DNA of 64,000 nt from Eustoma russellianum (GCA_036186865.1 AP025066.1:17463697-17527696), one strand, 5' to 3'; positions 1 to 11,300 are shown, counted from the stretch's first letter. Translations and numbers: made by a program. Notes: generated by a model not told the origin, from the letters alone.

Positions 1-1400
1 TATGACTGCGTATTTGCATAGTAAGCAAGAGTTAGCTCATCATTCTATTTCCTTATCTTTTTAAGTTTCCTTTTTCCTGAGTAAAAGCTTGCCATTCTAT
101 CTCAATACAATAAAAGGCACCATTTTGACCACATAAACAACAAGCTCCATTACTAACCTCGAAAAAATCAAGGCCAATTAAATCAAGTTACTTCATCAGT
201 ATCTCAAGCACAAAAAGAAATGCAAACACACATACCCTGCAAAGAAGAGTTAAGCGCCACCTTAATAAATCATCAAATCAAACATTAAGCATGAAAAGAT
301 GATTAAATAACTACAGCACAGGCCTCGTTACCTCGGAAGCAAACTTTTTTTGGAGTGTATCAAGGATTATTGCTGACATGTTGAAAAAATTTCGACCGGG
401 GGATATTGAAAAAAAAAAGCTACTAATAACACACTATGCTAAGAAGAACAACATAGTGACCATATAACGAAAGCAGAAAAATTGCCAAACAACTGGCACA
501 GTCTGCATATTCTTCAAGTGCTCTAGGGTTCCGGATATGTCGAAGATAATTTATATGGCCCAATTCTGGCACCTATCCAGATTTACCTCCCAAGGCAAAT
601 TGTAACAACAGATTTACCAAAGACGAATAGGGAAAATAGCAGCAGCAGAGCAATAATAACAACATAAAATGAGGGGTGGTGAGGGAGAGGTTTGAGAAGG
701 AGCTCACAGAATAAAACTATACAATCCACTATCAATTTCTTCAGAAATCCAACTTGATTTTCATTTCAAAAGCAAAAGTTTCTGCCACCGAAGAATTGTA
801 CCCTAACCAAACCTGTTTACTTTCTATCTCTACAAACATGAAGCTCTCCACATGACTCACCTAATTATATACTAAATTCCTCTGCAGCAGGTCTTCTTCC
901 TGCCAAAAATAATGCAGGATAACAGGAAGAACCTACACACACAAACCCAATCCCACCAAAAAAAAAAAAGTAAAGAAAAAAAATGAAAAACCCAGGAAGG
1001 TCTGAATCAACTATTTCTAACTGCTTCCTTACTAAGAATAACTGATGCATTCTCCAAGACAGATCGAATAGCTGAAAGGAAGCAAAGCAAATACGAAAGG
1101 AAATTATCTAAGCTTGATTGTTGCAAGGAATAGAAAAACTCAATTATATAAGATTCTCAAGTGAAATCAAGCAGCAGAGAGCTGTAACCTAAAACAAAAA
1201 AACGCTAAATAATTTTACAGCAGTTACCTTCAAGATTCTGAAATTGACATGGTGGTTCAGTAGCGGTTTCTGGGTCTTTCAGTTGAGTTCCAGACTTCCC
1301 AGTGGAGTGTTTGGTTGGTCGGACAAATTCTCTTCTGGGAAGCCGTGAATTATTTCTCAGCTTTTGATATCTTGAGATGTTCTTTATGTTATTTTACTTT
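1..1400 (-). other. possible 5' end of a host gene (noncoding exon, introns, first coding exon)
   Basis: There is no long ORF here and no transposon similarity that I can see. On the minus strand two exon-like ends are visible. One ends at about 1228 with AAG followed by a GTAACT donor. The other runs 379-332: an ATG opens 16 codons (starts MSAIILDTLQ) that end in GAG followed by a GTAACG donor at 331-330. A pyrimidine stretch ending in TTTGCAG lies near 236 and could be the next acceptor. This would fit a plant gene with a 5'UTR intron running off the left edge of the window. The product is not recognisable and the short ORF alone is weak evidence; the region could equally be ordinary intergenic DNA. 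Confidence 0.22.
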
Positions 1401-1738
1401 CTCTTTTTCATTTATAGTTTATTTCCTTCTTTAATCTTATAGTGTGCTTCTAGGTTTTGGAGTTAAATGTTTTTAGTAGTCATAGACTGGGTGTATGTAT
1501 TATATATACTCCTTCTCCATGAGTCCATATCAAACTTGTATATAGTTTTAAAAAAGTTACGTACACAATCTTTTATATACTTCTTAATTTGTCATAAAAA
1601 AACAAAATTTGGTTTTAAAATATAAACAAATAATAAAAACACATTAATAAGTTAACATTTTTTCTATATCAGTTATGCAATATGGACAATCATTTCCAGA
1701 GGTGCAAAAATAAAAATATGACAATAACTTGAGACAGA

Positions 1739-1794
<56 letters not shown>

Positions 1795-2028
1795 TTCAAA
1801 TGAAAGTGCCATTAACTATACAGTAAGATTTTCACTTGGTGAAGGGTTTAGGACAAACTTAACCAGGTACCTTTTTTTTATGTTGAAAGTACAGTGAATG
1901 ATTTTTTATTTTTTATTTTGAAAAAAGAGACAATACCTCTTGGATTTTTATTTTTTTTAATGTACTTCACCTATAAGGGAAAAATACCATAGTTACAAGA
2001 AGATACAATAAAACTACAAGGATAACTA
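1401..2028. other. AT-rich spacer without a gene
   Basis: No coding potential or recognisable element is visible. It is AT-rich with poly(A)/poly(T) runs and one long AT microsatellite. It ends at the target site of LINE A. Confidence 0.6.
1741..1792. repeat. (AT)n microsatellite
   Basis: About 26 uninterrupted AT dinucleotides, read directly. Confidence 0.95.
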
Positions 2029-2042
2029 AGATTTCTTTTGGA
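2029..2042 (+). repeat. target site duplication of LINE A, 5' copy
   Basis: agatttcttttgga occurs here and again at 6997-7010, exactly flanking the LINE. A 14-bp perfect duplication is what target-primed reverse transcription leaves. Confidence 0.93.
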
Positions 2043-2158
2043 GCTTCAAAAACTTTCATGAGATGAGAGAGAAACTAGAGAGAGATGCTCTCTAGGGTGG
2101 ATCTACCCCTTATTTTCTCTTCATCTGCATCTGCTATTGTGCTCAAATCTGCTGTAAA

Positions 2159-3550
2159 TTGTGTGGATCTTCTAAAGAAATGCAAGAATATAGGAAAGAT
2201 TCCTTCTTTATCCCTGAAGAAGACCTGGTTTCGCCTCCACTTGGTGATAAGGGTGGTTCGAAGGAAATGATGCACCAAAGGGGGCTATTGGTGGCAGATC
2301 TGACTGAGAATCATAGCTTGTTAAGGTCTGATGCTGGATCTGAAGGGTCTGAGAGGAAGTCCAACATGCATGTGGGAAAAGAATTGGATCTGGGAGGCAA
2401 GGTTCCAGTTGAGCAGAATGCAAGGCCTCCTTGGGCTTCCCTCTTTAAGGACAACCGAAAGGATGGATTTAAGCTTACTAAGATGGTCACCTCCCCTGCT
2501 GGTCCCATCTTTACTGAAGATGACTTTGCCGATGAGAAAGATTGGGAGCTTTGTTTAATCGGTTGTGTAGGGGGTGCTTTCCCTGTCCTTGGCCCCCTCA
2601 AGCAAGTCACAAGAAAATGGAAAGGTAAGCATAAAACACAAGTTCATGATTCAGGATGGCTTATATTTCAGTTTGAGAATTTAGATGAAATGCTTGAAGT
2701 TCTGGTTGAAGGACCATATTTTATTGCTGGTAAGCCGTTGATGCTCAAACGAATGCCGAAATTCTTCTGTTTTGGACATGAAGATATGAATATTGTTCCT
2801 GTGTGGGTTAGGTTAATTAATCTGCCCCTTATTCTTTGGAATGAGAGGTTTCTTAGTATTATTGGATCATACCTGGGTACTCCCATTAGTACTGATCAGA
2901 TTACTGCAAGGAAAGGAACGTTTAATTATGCTAGGCTCCTCATTGAGATTGACATCTCAAAGGATCTCCCTAGTAAGCTAGATATCACGCTGCCCGACAG
3001 GATCCATCAGCAGGAGATTTCATATGAGAAGGTTCCTTTGCACTACAATACGTGTGGTCGGATCGGGCACACGGCTAAAGGACATCAAATGTTTGTCTTG
3101 GATGAGAAGCGAAGACGAGGAAATGGCAGAAATGGTGCTATTAAGAAGGATGTGGGGAGGCAGGTCAGGCCTCTGGTACAGAACCCCAATGTTTCGTCTG
3201 ATAAATAGGATTCCGTTGCCTTGGTGGAGCAGGTGGCAACTGATGAAACGCAGCAATCGGACTTATACCTCCAGGTTCATAGCCAACAGAACATTCAAGC
3301 TTTTCTAACCGACGCCTTTAGGGGTTTGGGTGGAGGGGTTGATCATTTTGAAGAGAAAGCGGACACTCTTCAAGGTACTCAAGATGATGAGGATGACACA
3401 ACTATGGAGGCAAAAATTGATAGGGAGGTGAAGCGTACTGAGGATTTTACCAAAGTCTTGACGAAGAAAGGTAAGCGTAGATTGGCTAAAGCTTTGAAGG
3501 ACCATCCTGCAAAGTTGAAGGATAAGGTTGGATCTTCTAATGGTTTATGA
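2159..3550 (+). pseudogene. LINE A ORF1 (DUF4283, gag-like RNA-binding protein), one in-frame stop
   Basis: ORF1 proteins of plant LINEs bind the element RNA. The first 349 codons (2159-3208) contain the DUF4283 region at roughly residues 120-290 (WELCLIGCVGG... GPYFIAGKPLMLKRM... VWVRLINLPL). A zinc knuckle follows at about residue 295, but its usual C-x2-C-x4-H-x4-C reads Y-x2-C-x4-H-x4-H, so two metal ligands are missing. A TAG at 3206-3208 interrupts the frame; the same frame then stays open from 3209 to the TGA at 3548-3550. That TGA overlaps the ATG of ORF2. The stop is probably a point mutation, since the frame on both sides is otherwise clean. The start codon is the first ATG of this frame; a different-frame ATG lies at 2085. 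Confidence 0.8.
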
Positions 3551-6222
3551 TGATTTTTGCATTTTGGAATGTTAGGGGGTTAAACTCCCCCCAAAAACAA
3601 TGTGAAGTTGGGAACTTCACTCGGAAAAATAACGTAGATGTAGTTGGTTTGTTGGAGACTAAGCTTTCGGATAGTAGTTCTCTGTCTCTGCTTAGGAATG
3701 TTTTTGATGGATGGGGTAGCTTTAACAATTTTGATTTACATTCTGGAAAAAGGATTTTGGTTTTGTGGAGGACTTCTTCGGTTCATGTTGATATTTTGGG
3801 TATTCAAGATCAGGTTATCTCCTGCGGTATTACATCTCTGGCTGACTATAAGTATGCTGTCTTGTCTTTTGTTTATGGTTATAATAGTATTGCTGATAGA
3901 AGGTCCTTATGGACTTACCTTGAGAGATTTAGCTGGGGGATGTCTTTTCCTTGGGCAATTATGGGGGATTTCAACACTATATTTTCTGATGATGAAAAAA
4001 TTAATGGCAAGGACGTCTCCAGCTCTGAGCTTAAGGACCCCTTGGAGTTTTGTTTGAAAAGTAACATGGTTGAGCTTACATACACTGGGTGCAAATTCAC
4101 TTGGACGAATGGGAAGGTTAAAAATCGACTGGATCGTGTGTTGGTAAATGCAGCCTGGCTGGATTCTTTTCCTACTTCATTTGCGCACTTTCCTGCTGCG
4201 GGTTGTGTGTCTGATCACTCTCCTGGAGTTGTGTATTTGGAGATGGAAAACTCTAGGACTAAAGTTAGCTTTAAATTTCTTAATATGTGGACAAAGCATC
4301 CTGAGTTTGTGAAGTTGGTGGAAGAGGCTTGGAGCCTTGATTGTTACGGTACTGCAATGTATAAGGTTTGTAAGAAGCAGAAACTTCTTAAGCAAAGTTT
4401 GAAAAAGTTGAATCAAAAAGATTTCTCGCACATTTCTGAGCGTGTCTTGAGAGCCAAATCGCAGTTGCAGGTGATGCAAGAACAATTGCAGAATGAGCAT
4501 GACAATCATTCTCTTGTTGTTGCCATTAAAGTTCAGCAGGTTTTGACTAGAAGATTGTTGAAGTGGGAAAGAAGTTTCTATTCGCAGCAAGTTAAAGGCT
4601 TGTTTGCTCGGTTGAGTGATTGTAATACAAAGTTTTTTTATACTTGGGTTAAAAGAAGGAATTGCAGAGGAAGAATAATGTCAATTGAGAAATGTGATGG
4701 CTCTCTGGCCACCAAAAGATTGGAGATTGCTGGGGTATTCCTTCATTTTTATAAAGATCTCCTGGGTACTAAAGTTTCTGTTCGGCATACTAAACCTGAG
4801 ATTTTGGGAATGGGTCCAGCTCTGGAGCTTTGTGATTGTGAAGAATTACTGCAGCCAGTTTCGGACGAGGATGTTAAAAACGCTTTCTTCTCTATTGGAA
4901 AAGATAAATCACCTGGACCTGATGGATACACTTTGCTTTTCTATATGAAAGCCTGGCCTGTTATTGGTTCCGATATTACTGAAGCCATTTTGGAGTTTTT
5001 TGATAGTGGGAGGCTGTTGAAGCAGTTGAATCATTCCGTTATTGCTCGTATTCCCAAAATTGAGAATCCTCGGCAAGTGGGTGACTATAGACCTATTTCG
5101 CTATGTAATGTCATGTACAAAGTTATTTCTAAGATCTTGGCGACTAGAATGGCGAAAGTTATGCCGAAAATTATGGATGAGGCTCAAGCTGGCTTCGTTC
5201 ATGGAAGAGCTATGGCTGAAAATATTTTTCTGGTTCAAGAGTTGATTAGGCAGTATGGTCACAAGAATACGTCACCTAAATGCCTGATTAAGGTTGATAT
5301 TAAAAAGGCTTTTGACTCGGTTGCTTGGGAGTTTTTAGAGGAAGTGCTGGAGGGACTTAAGTTTCCTTCTAGATTCATTGGTTGGATCATGGAATGTGTT
5401 AAGACTCCCACATATTCCATTGTGATCAATGGATCCTTAGAAGGTTTTTTTAAAGGAGAAAGAGGATTAAGACAAGGTGATCCTATCTCACCTTTCCTCT
5501 TTGTGTTAGGTATGGAGTATTTGTCTCGCTTGTTAAAAGGGCTCGGAAGTCTGTCGGATTTTAAGTATCACCCTAAGTGTGACATGTTTAGGATATCACA
5601 TCTTGCTTTTGCAGATGATTTGCTTCTTTTATGTAGGGGAGACAAGCACTCTGTTCAATTGATGCTGAATATTTTGGATGAATTTGCGCATGCTTCTGGT
5701 CTCTCTAGTAACATTAGCAAATCTGAAATTTTTTTGGCGGGTCTGTCCCTTGCGGTTCTTGAGGAGATCAGGGACTTATCAGGTTTCAAGCTTGGGAGCT
5801 TCCCCTTTCGGCACCTTGGTGTACCTATTGCTGGCTTTTCTCTGAAGATTGGGCACTTTAGTGGTTATCTTAAGAAGGTCGTCACTTATACATCTATGTG
5901 GAGCTCCAAATCTTTGTCTTATGCTGGAAGAATCGAATTAATAAGAGGCATTCTTCAAGGACTTCATGCTTTTTGGATGGGAATCCTCCCCATCCCTGTG
6001 AAGGTGCAAAATCAATTTGCTAAAATTGCTAGAACATTTTTATGGGGTCTTAAGGATGAGCATCAAAGAAAAGCATGGGTCTCTTGGAAGGATATATGTA
6101 GACCCAAAGAAGAGGGTGGTTTGGGTCTTTTTGATTTGAAGGCGTGGAATAATGCATTGTTATTTAAACATCTATGGAATATTCAGTCAAAGAAGGATTC
6201 TCTCTGGGTTTCGTTGGATTAA
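3547..6222 (+). CDS. LINE A ORF2: APE endonuclease and reverse transcriptase
   Basis: ORF2 nicks the target and copies the element RNA there. The 891-residue frame starts MMIFAFWNVRG, the usual start of the endonuclease. Catalytic elements are all present: E37 in LLETKL, GDFNT with D141, and SDHSP with H224. The RT core follows: YRPIS near 514, AFDSV with D590, RQGDP at 642-646, and FADD with D690/D691. The frame is lost near 6207, where gggtttcg seems to hold one extra T; the normal continuation (zf-RVT) is open in the next frame. So endonuclease and RT look intact, but the protein would lack its C-terminus. The ATG overlaps the ORF1 stop codon, which suggests translation by termination-reinitiation. 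Confidence 0.9.
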   Translation: MMIFAFWNVRGLNSPQKQCEVGNFTRKNNVDVVGLLETKLSDSSSLSLLRNVFDGWGSFNNFDLHSGKRILVLWRTSSVHVDILGIQDQVISCGITSLADYKYAVLSFVYGYNSIADRRSLWTYLERFSWGMSFPWAIMGDFNTIFSDDEKINGKDVSSSELKDPLEFCLKSNMVELTYTGCKFTWTNGKVKNRLDRVLVNAAWLDSFPTSFAHFPAAGCVSDHSPGVVYLEMENSRTKVSFKFLNMWTKHPEFVKLVEEAWSLDCYGTAMYKVCKKQKLLKQSLKKLNQKDFSHISERVLRAKSQLQVMQEQLQNEHDNHSLVVAIKVQQVLTRRLLKWERSFYSQQVKGLFARLSDCNTKFFYTWVKRRNCRGRIMSIEKCDGSLATKRLEIAGVFLHFYKDLLGTKVSVRHTKPEILGMGPALELCDCEELLQPVSDEDVKNAFFSIGKDKSPGPDGYTLLFYMKAWPVIGSDITEAILEFFDSGRLLKQLNHSVIARIPKIENPRQVGDYRPISLCNVMYKVISKILATRMAKVMPKIMDEAQAGFVHGRAMAENIFLVQELIRQYGHKNTSPKCLIKVDIKKAFDSVAWEFLEEVLEGLKFPSRFIGWIMECVKTPTYSIVINGSLEGFFKGERGLRQGDPISPFLFVLGMEYLSRLLKGLGSLSDFKYHPKCDMFRISHLAFADDLLLLCRGDKHSVQLMLNILDEFAHASGLSSNISKSEIFLAGLSLAVLEEIRDLSGFKLGSFPFRHLGVPIAGFSLKIGHFSGYLKKVVTYTSMWSSKSLSYAGRIELIRGILQGLHAFWMGILPIPVKVQNQFAKIARTFLWGLKDEHQRKAWVSWKDICRPKEEGGLGLFDLKAWNNALLFKHLWNIQSKKDSLWVSLD

Positions 6223-6904
6223 TCACTACTATAGATTTCAGAATGGGATTTGGTTGCAGCAACCGAAGGGATCGTATTCGGCATTTATTAAGAAAATTCT
6301 GCAAATTAAAGAAGTGTTGCTGCAGCGCCTGGGCAGTGTTTCCAGCGCTGAAAGAGAAGTTCAAAATTGGATGGTTTCTAAGAAGTCCTTTTCTGCAAAT
6401 GCATATGAATTCTTCAGGACTAAAGGGAGGAAGACTAGATGGGCTAATTTGGTTTGGGCATCAACAAGTACTCCTAAGCACTGCTTCACGTTTTGGCTGG
6501 TTGCTCGAAACAGGCTGCCTACAAGGGATCAGCTTCATTTTGAAGTTGGGGATGTTGCCTGTCCGATTTGTGGGTTGGCAAATGAATCGCAGGATCACCT
6601 TCTTTTTGACTGTTCTGTGGCACAACATATTTGGTTTCAGGTCTTGCATTGGCTTCATATTTCTGACCGTTTTCATTCAACCAATGACCTTTTTGCATGG
6701 ATGATTAAAAATGCTAGGAGGAGATGCAGCAGAGCTAAATTCATCAAAGCTTCCTTTGCTTCTACTATTTATTTTATTTGGCGTTCTAGGAATCTTAAGA
6801 TTTTGAGGATCAGAATGTTAATGTTCAGGATGTGGTTCATAGAGTTATTACACATGTGTATAGAACTTTGCATCATTGTTAGATTGTTTTGCGTGATTGT
6901 ATGA
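6205..6904 (+). pseudogene. LINE A ORF2 C-terminal part (zf-RVT), out of frame
   Basis: The frame that continues ORF2 after the 1-nt shift. It carries the zf-RVT domain (SANAYEFFRTKG..., FTFWLVARNRLPTRDQL) with an intact zinc knuckle: CPIC, then H and C in QDHLLFDC (about 6560-6612). The 120 or so residues after it are low in recognisable motifs. It ends in a stop at 6902-6904, 90 bp before the A tail. Confidence 0.82.
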
Positions 6905-6996
6905 TCTACATCCTGGGTATGCCCAGTGGAATTGTAAATGATCTGATCCTATTTTGATCATGGTTAAATGAAATTTTTACATTTTAACCAAAAAAA
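6905..6996 (+). other. LINE A 3'UTR and A tail
   Basis: Short 3'UTR. A small hairpin, CTGGG-tatg-CCCAG, lies at about 6917-6931. The element ends in attttaacc followed by an A run. Confidence 0.7.
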
Positions 6997-7010
6997 AGAT
7001 TTCTTTTGGA
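6997..7010 (+). repeat. target site duplication of LINE A, 3' copy
   Basis: Identical to 2029-2042 over 14 bases. Confidence 0.93.
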
Positions 7011-7470
7011 CATCTTACGTTACAATGAACCCTTGAAATGATCAAAGCTATCTAATATTCTACGTTACTTATAGTGGTCCAACTTCAATTACGAGTTTAT
7101 GAAATCTTACATCTCTACTATTTCTCTCACTGCTATTATCTGACACGTGTTTATCTTTTATCTAATAAAAAGTACTTTATCTAATGTGAATCCTCGCAGA
7201 AGCTCGGAACTTTTCCTTCAAAAATTCACTTTCAAGGCTTGGCACAAATAAGTAATCTTCCTCTTTGCTTCCTTCAAGGTCACGTCGGCTGAGCAACACT
7301 TTCACAACGGAATTAACGTTGATAAACAAATCATCTTCCAAGACGTTTTTCTCTTTGGGCTTGGCAAATACCATCTTAAAGCTTGCTCAAACTTTAAAGA
7401 TCATAATCTTGATTTTATGAAAACCAAAAAACAACTCAAAGACACACAGTTTTAAGAGAAAACTGAACAT

Positions 7471-7521
7471 TTTATTGATGAAAGCTGTGTACAAAAATCG
7501 GTCATAAGGTCCTTTAAATAG
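7471..7521 (-). promoter_or_regulatory. LTR TATA-like box and polyadenylation signal
   Basis: ctatttaaagg at 7521-7511 and AATAAA at 7476-7471 on the minus strand. The close spacing is normal for an LTR with a short R region. Confidence 0.4.
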
Positions 7522-7536
7522 TCAAACAAACCTAAG

Positions 7537-7632
7537 AACTAAATGGAAAAATCCTAAGTTACAACACCAACTAAATGGAAAAGTCCTAAGTCACAACACC
7601 AACTAAATAGAAAAGTCCTAAGTTACAATTTC
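7537..7632. repeat. three 32-bp tandem repeats
   Basis: Units begin at 7537, 7569 and 7601 (aactaaatggaaaa...), with 2-4 differences each. They sit in the old TRX-like LTR, upstream of its TATA box in the minus-strand sense. Confidence 0.9.
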
Positions 7633-8289
7633 CACATGTTACGTAATTTACAAAAACATGAACTAATCATATCCTAATCTCCTTATCCTCAAGTTGGCTG
7701 GCTATACGGTGTCAAAACAAGCTTGGAATCTTCCAAAATTGATTTCCTAAATTGTAGGGCCGATTCCCTAAAATGTAGGAGTCGTAAGAACCTTTTAATC
7801 TCCTTTTGAGTCTTGATTCTTGATTGCGTTGTAGAGACTTGTACACTCGGAATTGGCCTTTGACATATTTATCGATGTTGCAGAACTTTTCGAGACCTTG
7901 AAATTGAGCCCAATATTAACACATTACGAGTTGAAATGAAGGAGTTATGTGCGGTTGAAGTTCTGTCCAATCAGCATCAATTTCCTTGTCTAACGCCTCT
8001 CCCATGTTGCTTCTTCTCCATCAAGCTCCCTACAAGAATAAAGACACCCGAAGCATCATTCTCATCAAAGATAATAAAATGTATGTCATACAAGTGAATT
8101 TCTTAACAATGACTTAAAATGACGAAAATGCCCCTAAACTAGAAAACACACAAGCACTTACGAAAAAACCACAAAAACGGCACCTATGCATGCAATGACT
8201 ATGCTGACCTTCTCAGCAACACTTACATCTTGTTTAAGACATGTAAACATAGATAATCATGCATGAATATAAAGCATAGGTTTGAGACC

Positions 8290-8330
8290 CTTGTTGGAGG
8301 CTCATCATTCCCTTGTTGGGGCTCATCATT
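8290..8330 (-). repeat. 21-22 bp duplication at the LTR start
   Basis: cccttgttggaggctcatcatt is followed by a near-identical copy, so the LTR start TGATGAG is present twice. Confidence 0.8.
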
Positions 8331-8605
8331 CTCTCCCTCTTCAAAAAGATTTGTCCTCGAATCTTAGCATGTATACCCTGAAGGGAAAAGAGCCACAACA
8401 AACCAGCAACTATGCATGACACACCTAAAAATTTAGGCACAACAGTCATGCACAATTTCATCCTAATATGTTTAGGGTGGATAAGTAACTCAATAAAGAA
8501 GCATGCGCCCAACAATACATTGACGAACATGTTAATATGAATGCTTAACAACCAACACCTTTTCCTAATGTGTTTTAGATGCATAAAGATAAACATACGA
8601 CATGC
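8329..8605 (-). pseudogene. C-terminal remnant of the TRX-family ORF
   Basis: Minus-strand reading with FIFMHLKHIRKRC and LIHPKHIRMKLCMTVV, clearly related to the end of the TRX ORF at 53.7-53.9 kb (FVHPKNVRKRC, AYPKHVRLKLCMII). It is followed, in a shifted frame, by DSRTNLFEEGENDE, matching DSRSNPFEEKGNDE of TRX; this is the type of ending seen at the 3' end of plant Ty3/gypsy polyproteins. It directly precedes the LTR start, as in TRX. Confidence 0.6.
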
Positions 8606-11300
8606 ATACTAATACAAATCGTCATAAATCCATAAAAGTCCTAATGTACAAATATCTCTAAAATATTCTAAGTACATCATGATCAAAATATCTAACATAT
8701 CCAAAAGATAAAGCCCTAGCATACTGCTTCGCTCACAAATAATCTATCCGGAGTTCGTCCTCTATAAATCCCATGTCGCAATCCCTATTCTCTGCAATGT
8801 TTATAAAGGCAAGTATGAGCGATAACACTAATCGCCCAGCAAGTAGTCCATCTGGATATGTCATGTGGATTATACATGGGGAGACAAGAGATAAAATAAT
8901 AATGTGTAAATAAAGGACATAACATAACACGTCTCTATTTTAACAAATAAAGCGGCATGCTATAAGTGTAATCATACAACATGTAACACATATTTAATTA
9001 ACATCATCATCAAGATTAACATTTTGTCTTCTATATAAGTCCGTGAAAACGCCATATACGTATCCATCCTTAATTTTCCGAATCCATATCTTATACTAAG
9101 TTCACAAGTCCTATGTCCATAACAAGTACCCTTCTATGCATAAGTTCCTCTTAATAATATCATAGGCTTAAGAATGTCTCAACAATAACTTGAAGGTCCC
9201 ATGAAATTTGGTTGTTCAAAATTCATAACATGATCCTTTTCCATAAACATACCAAAACATGACTTTCAATAAATAATCTAAACATGTCTTTTCCGTAACA
9301 CATCCGTAACATGACATTTTCATAAACATGTAAAACATGACATTTTCATATGATGCCTATGACACTTTTCGTAATGTAAGAACAATAATGCACGACACAC
9401 CGAATGATTCTCCATATAATCACATATACAAATATGAATCCCAACGTTTCGAACATAGTGTTACAACATATGTACATGGATCTAACGGTGACTCGATATG
9501 ATGGAGATCCTGTCTTTCGGACAAGGTGTTACACTCAGCCATACGATAACATATGCCCATGACACCTACCACCCCAGTCCCAATGTCATGATGAAGCACC
9601 ATAACATAACATAACGCAACATAACATGTGTCGTTGGAATCAATCGTCTCGGTTTATTATTCGCAATGCTTGATAACTTTTTAAAACATATGATGCGATA
9701 AAAATATTTTTCCAAAACTTTTGGGTTCATTGGTCTGGTTAGGCTCGATTTCTTGGTCCTTTTGGTCATTCTAAAATTTCATCATCATAAATCCATAATT
9801 TATCTACATCATGCACGTCATAACTTAAAAGAAATACCATTTTTATCCTCATGATGTAAGTCTCGGCCACGTCCCCAAAGCAGCCCACATTTTGGACAAT
9901 TTATCCATCAACACTTTCTTAAATTATATATTCTACATCTAATCTCATGGCACAAACACTAAAGCATTTAATACACATATTTCATCAGTACTTTTAAAAT
10001 GTCATGTGAGAGTACATAAAATAGTTATAATTTACATCATACTATATTTCTCACACACACACACACACACTCTCATATATATATCCATAAACATGTAACA
10101 ACACTAATTGTTCCATAATTAGGCCTTATAGCCGTGTATTCCATCTATATATATATCTATCTTTCTAAACATGTAACAACTTATTTACTTCACAATGAGG
10201 CCTTGTGGCCGAATGATACACTTACACCCACCAAACACATAATCTCATTTTAATTATCTCTCATACATATATCATAAGTTTGACATGTAATCTTCTAACA
10301 TATAATGACACTTATTTAACTTATTCTTTCACCACTAAATCATGCATCATACTTATGGTCTTATATCAACATAACTATATGCATGTTAGTTTCCATAACA
10401 TGATGACTTTTAAGGTATGAAAAAACCATGAAAATATACGTTCTTGAGCCATGACTATCAAGACTATACATCATATAAGATGGATGATCAAGCTCAAGTG
10501 AGAGGCTGGAAACAACCTTTTTTGGCCGTGTGTGTGTAAATATGAGCATGATGATCATCACAAAACAACATTAGTGATCTAGCATTATAGTCCGTAAACA
10601 TGCCAAATCAAGACCATCAAACCTTCCAAAATGAAGAATACCGTGCAAATACATATATGACGATCATCATGGAAAATACATGAATAAATGTCTCAAATTT
10701 AGTTTCTTAGTGATCTTTTCCTAACACGACATATGACTTCATACCCTTTCATTTATTCCTACATATCACCACATAAGAATTGTTCATTTCTTTTAGGTAG
10801 AAGGCATGATTGTTTCTTGTGGGTTGAAGACAAAAGGGAAGAAAAACCTTTTCTTCCTATTGGTGTAGGGTGGTCCGTCATAGGAGGTCATTGGGGGTAG
10901 TTACAATAGGACAAAATTCCATCATTTGATTCTTACACAATTTTGTACCCTTGGCATTTTGTTAGGGTATCGATTTAATCAAAAAATTTTCTTCCTTTTT
11001 CTATCACATGTGGCCGGCCATATGGTATGTATATATATTATTTTTTTCTTCTTTTCAAAATATCTTCCTAGGTCTTAATTTATTTTTCCTTTTTTTAAGT
11101 TGTACTAAGTTCTTGTGTCATGTCTTTTTTGTTACCTACTAGTATTATTTTAATTTCTTCATGTAATTATACAATGTTAGTTATCAAACTTAGTCGTATA
11201 TTGATATATCGATTAATTTAACACTCAAGCATACTTTAAGCATTACTAACTACGATTTATTATAACATGTTCCAACGTAATGAAAGTTTGGGGGGTAACA
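8606..11300 (-). mobile_element. 3' LTR (partial) of an old Ty3/gypsy element
   Basis: It starts on the minus strand with TGTTACCCCCC at 11300, right after a purine-rich tract (11318-11301, minus) that follows the chromodomain end of pol. Blocks of it align by eye with the minus-strand LTR beginning at 13606, for example ctctgcaa...aagtatgagcgataa near 8800 against 13935, and the CATGTGGATnATACATG block. The terminal 130 bases or so are missing near 8606, where the TRX remnant begins. No gene is visible; there is a (CA)10 at 10052-10070. Confidence 0.6.

Larger units (their letters stand above)
2043..6996 (+). mobile_element. LINE A, near full-length L1-type non-LTR retrotransposon
   Basis: It runs from a short 5'UTR (2043-2158) through ORF1 and ORF2 to an A-rich tail (about 6990-6996), flanked by perfect 14-bp duplications. 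The order ORF1 (DUF4283, zinc knuckle), endonuclease, RT, zf-RVT is that of plant L1 LINEs. Unlike LINEs B-H in this window I see no RNase H domain after zf-RVT, and the 3' end (TTTTAACC plus A) is different, so it is another family. The intact duplications and only two clear lesions point to a fairly recent insertion. Confidence 0.95.
7177..8328 (-). mobile_element. old LTR of a TRX-family (Ty3/gypsy-derived) element
   Basis: On the minus strand a purine-rich tract (8340-8330) is followed by TGATGAG at 8328, the same LTR start as the TRX element at 49416 and 53994. Inside are a TATA-like ctatttaaagg (7521-7511) and AATAAA (7476-7471) about 40 nt later, as in a U3-R boundary, plus a short tandem repeat. 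The far end is not defined; I place it near 7177 without seeing a CA terminus. No coding gene is convincing. A 65-codon ORF at 7374-7177 (-), starting MVFAKPKEKN, is compositionally protein-like but unrecognised. Confidence 0.42.

Noticed and set aside
7720..8060. EEATWE-like reading near 8010 (-), suggesting another chromodomain
   Set aside because: Only six residues match and no integrase precedes it; the stretch is inside the TRX-like LTR.
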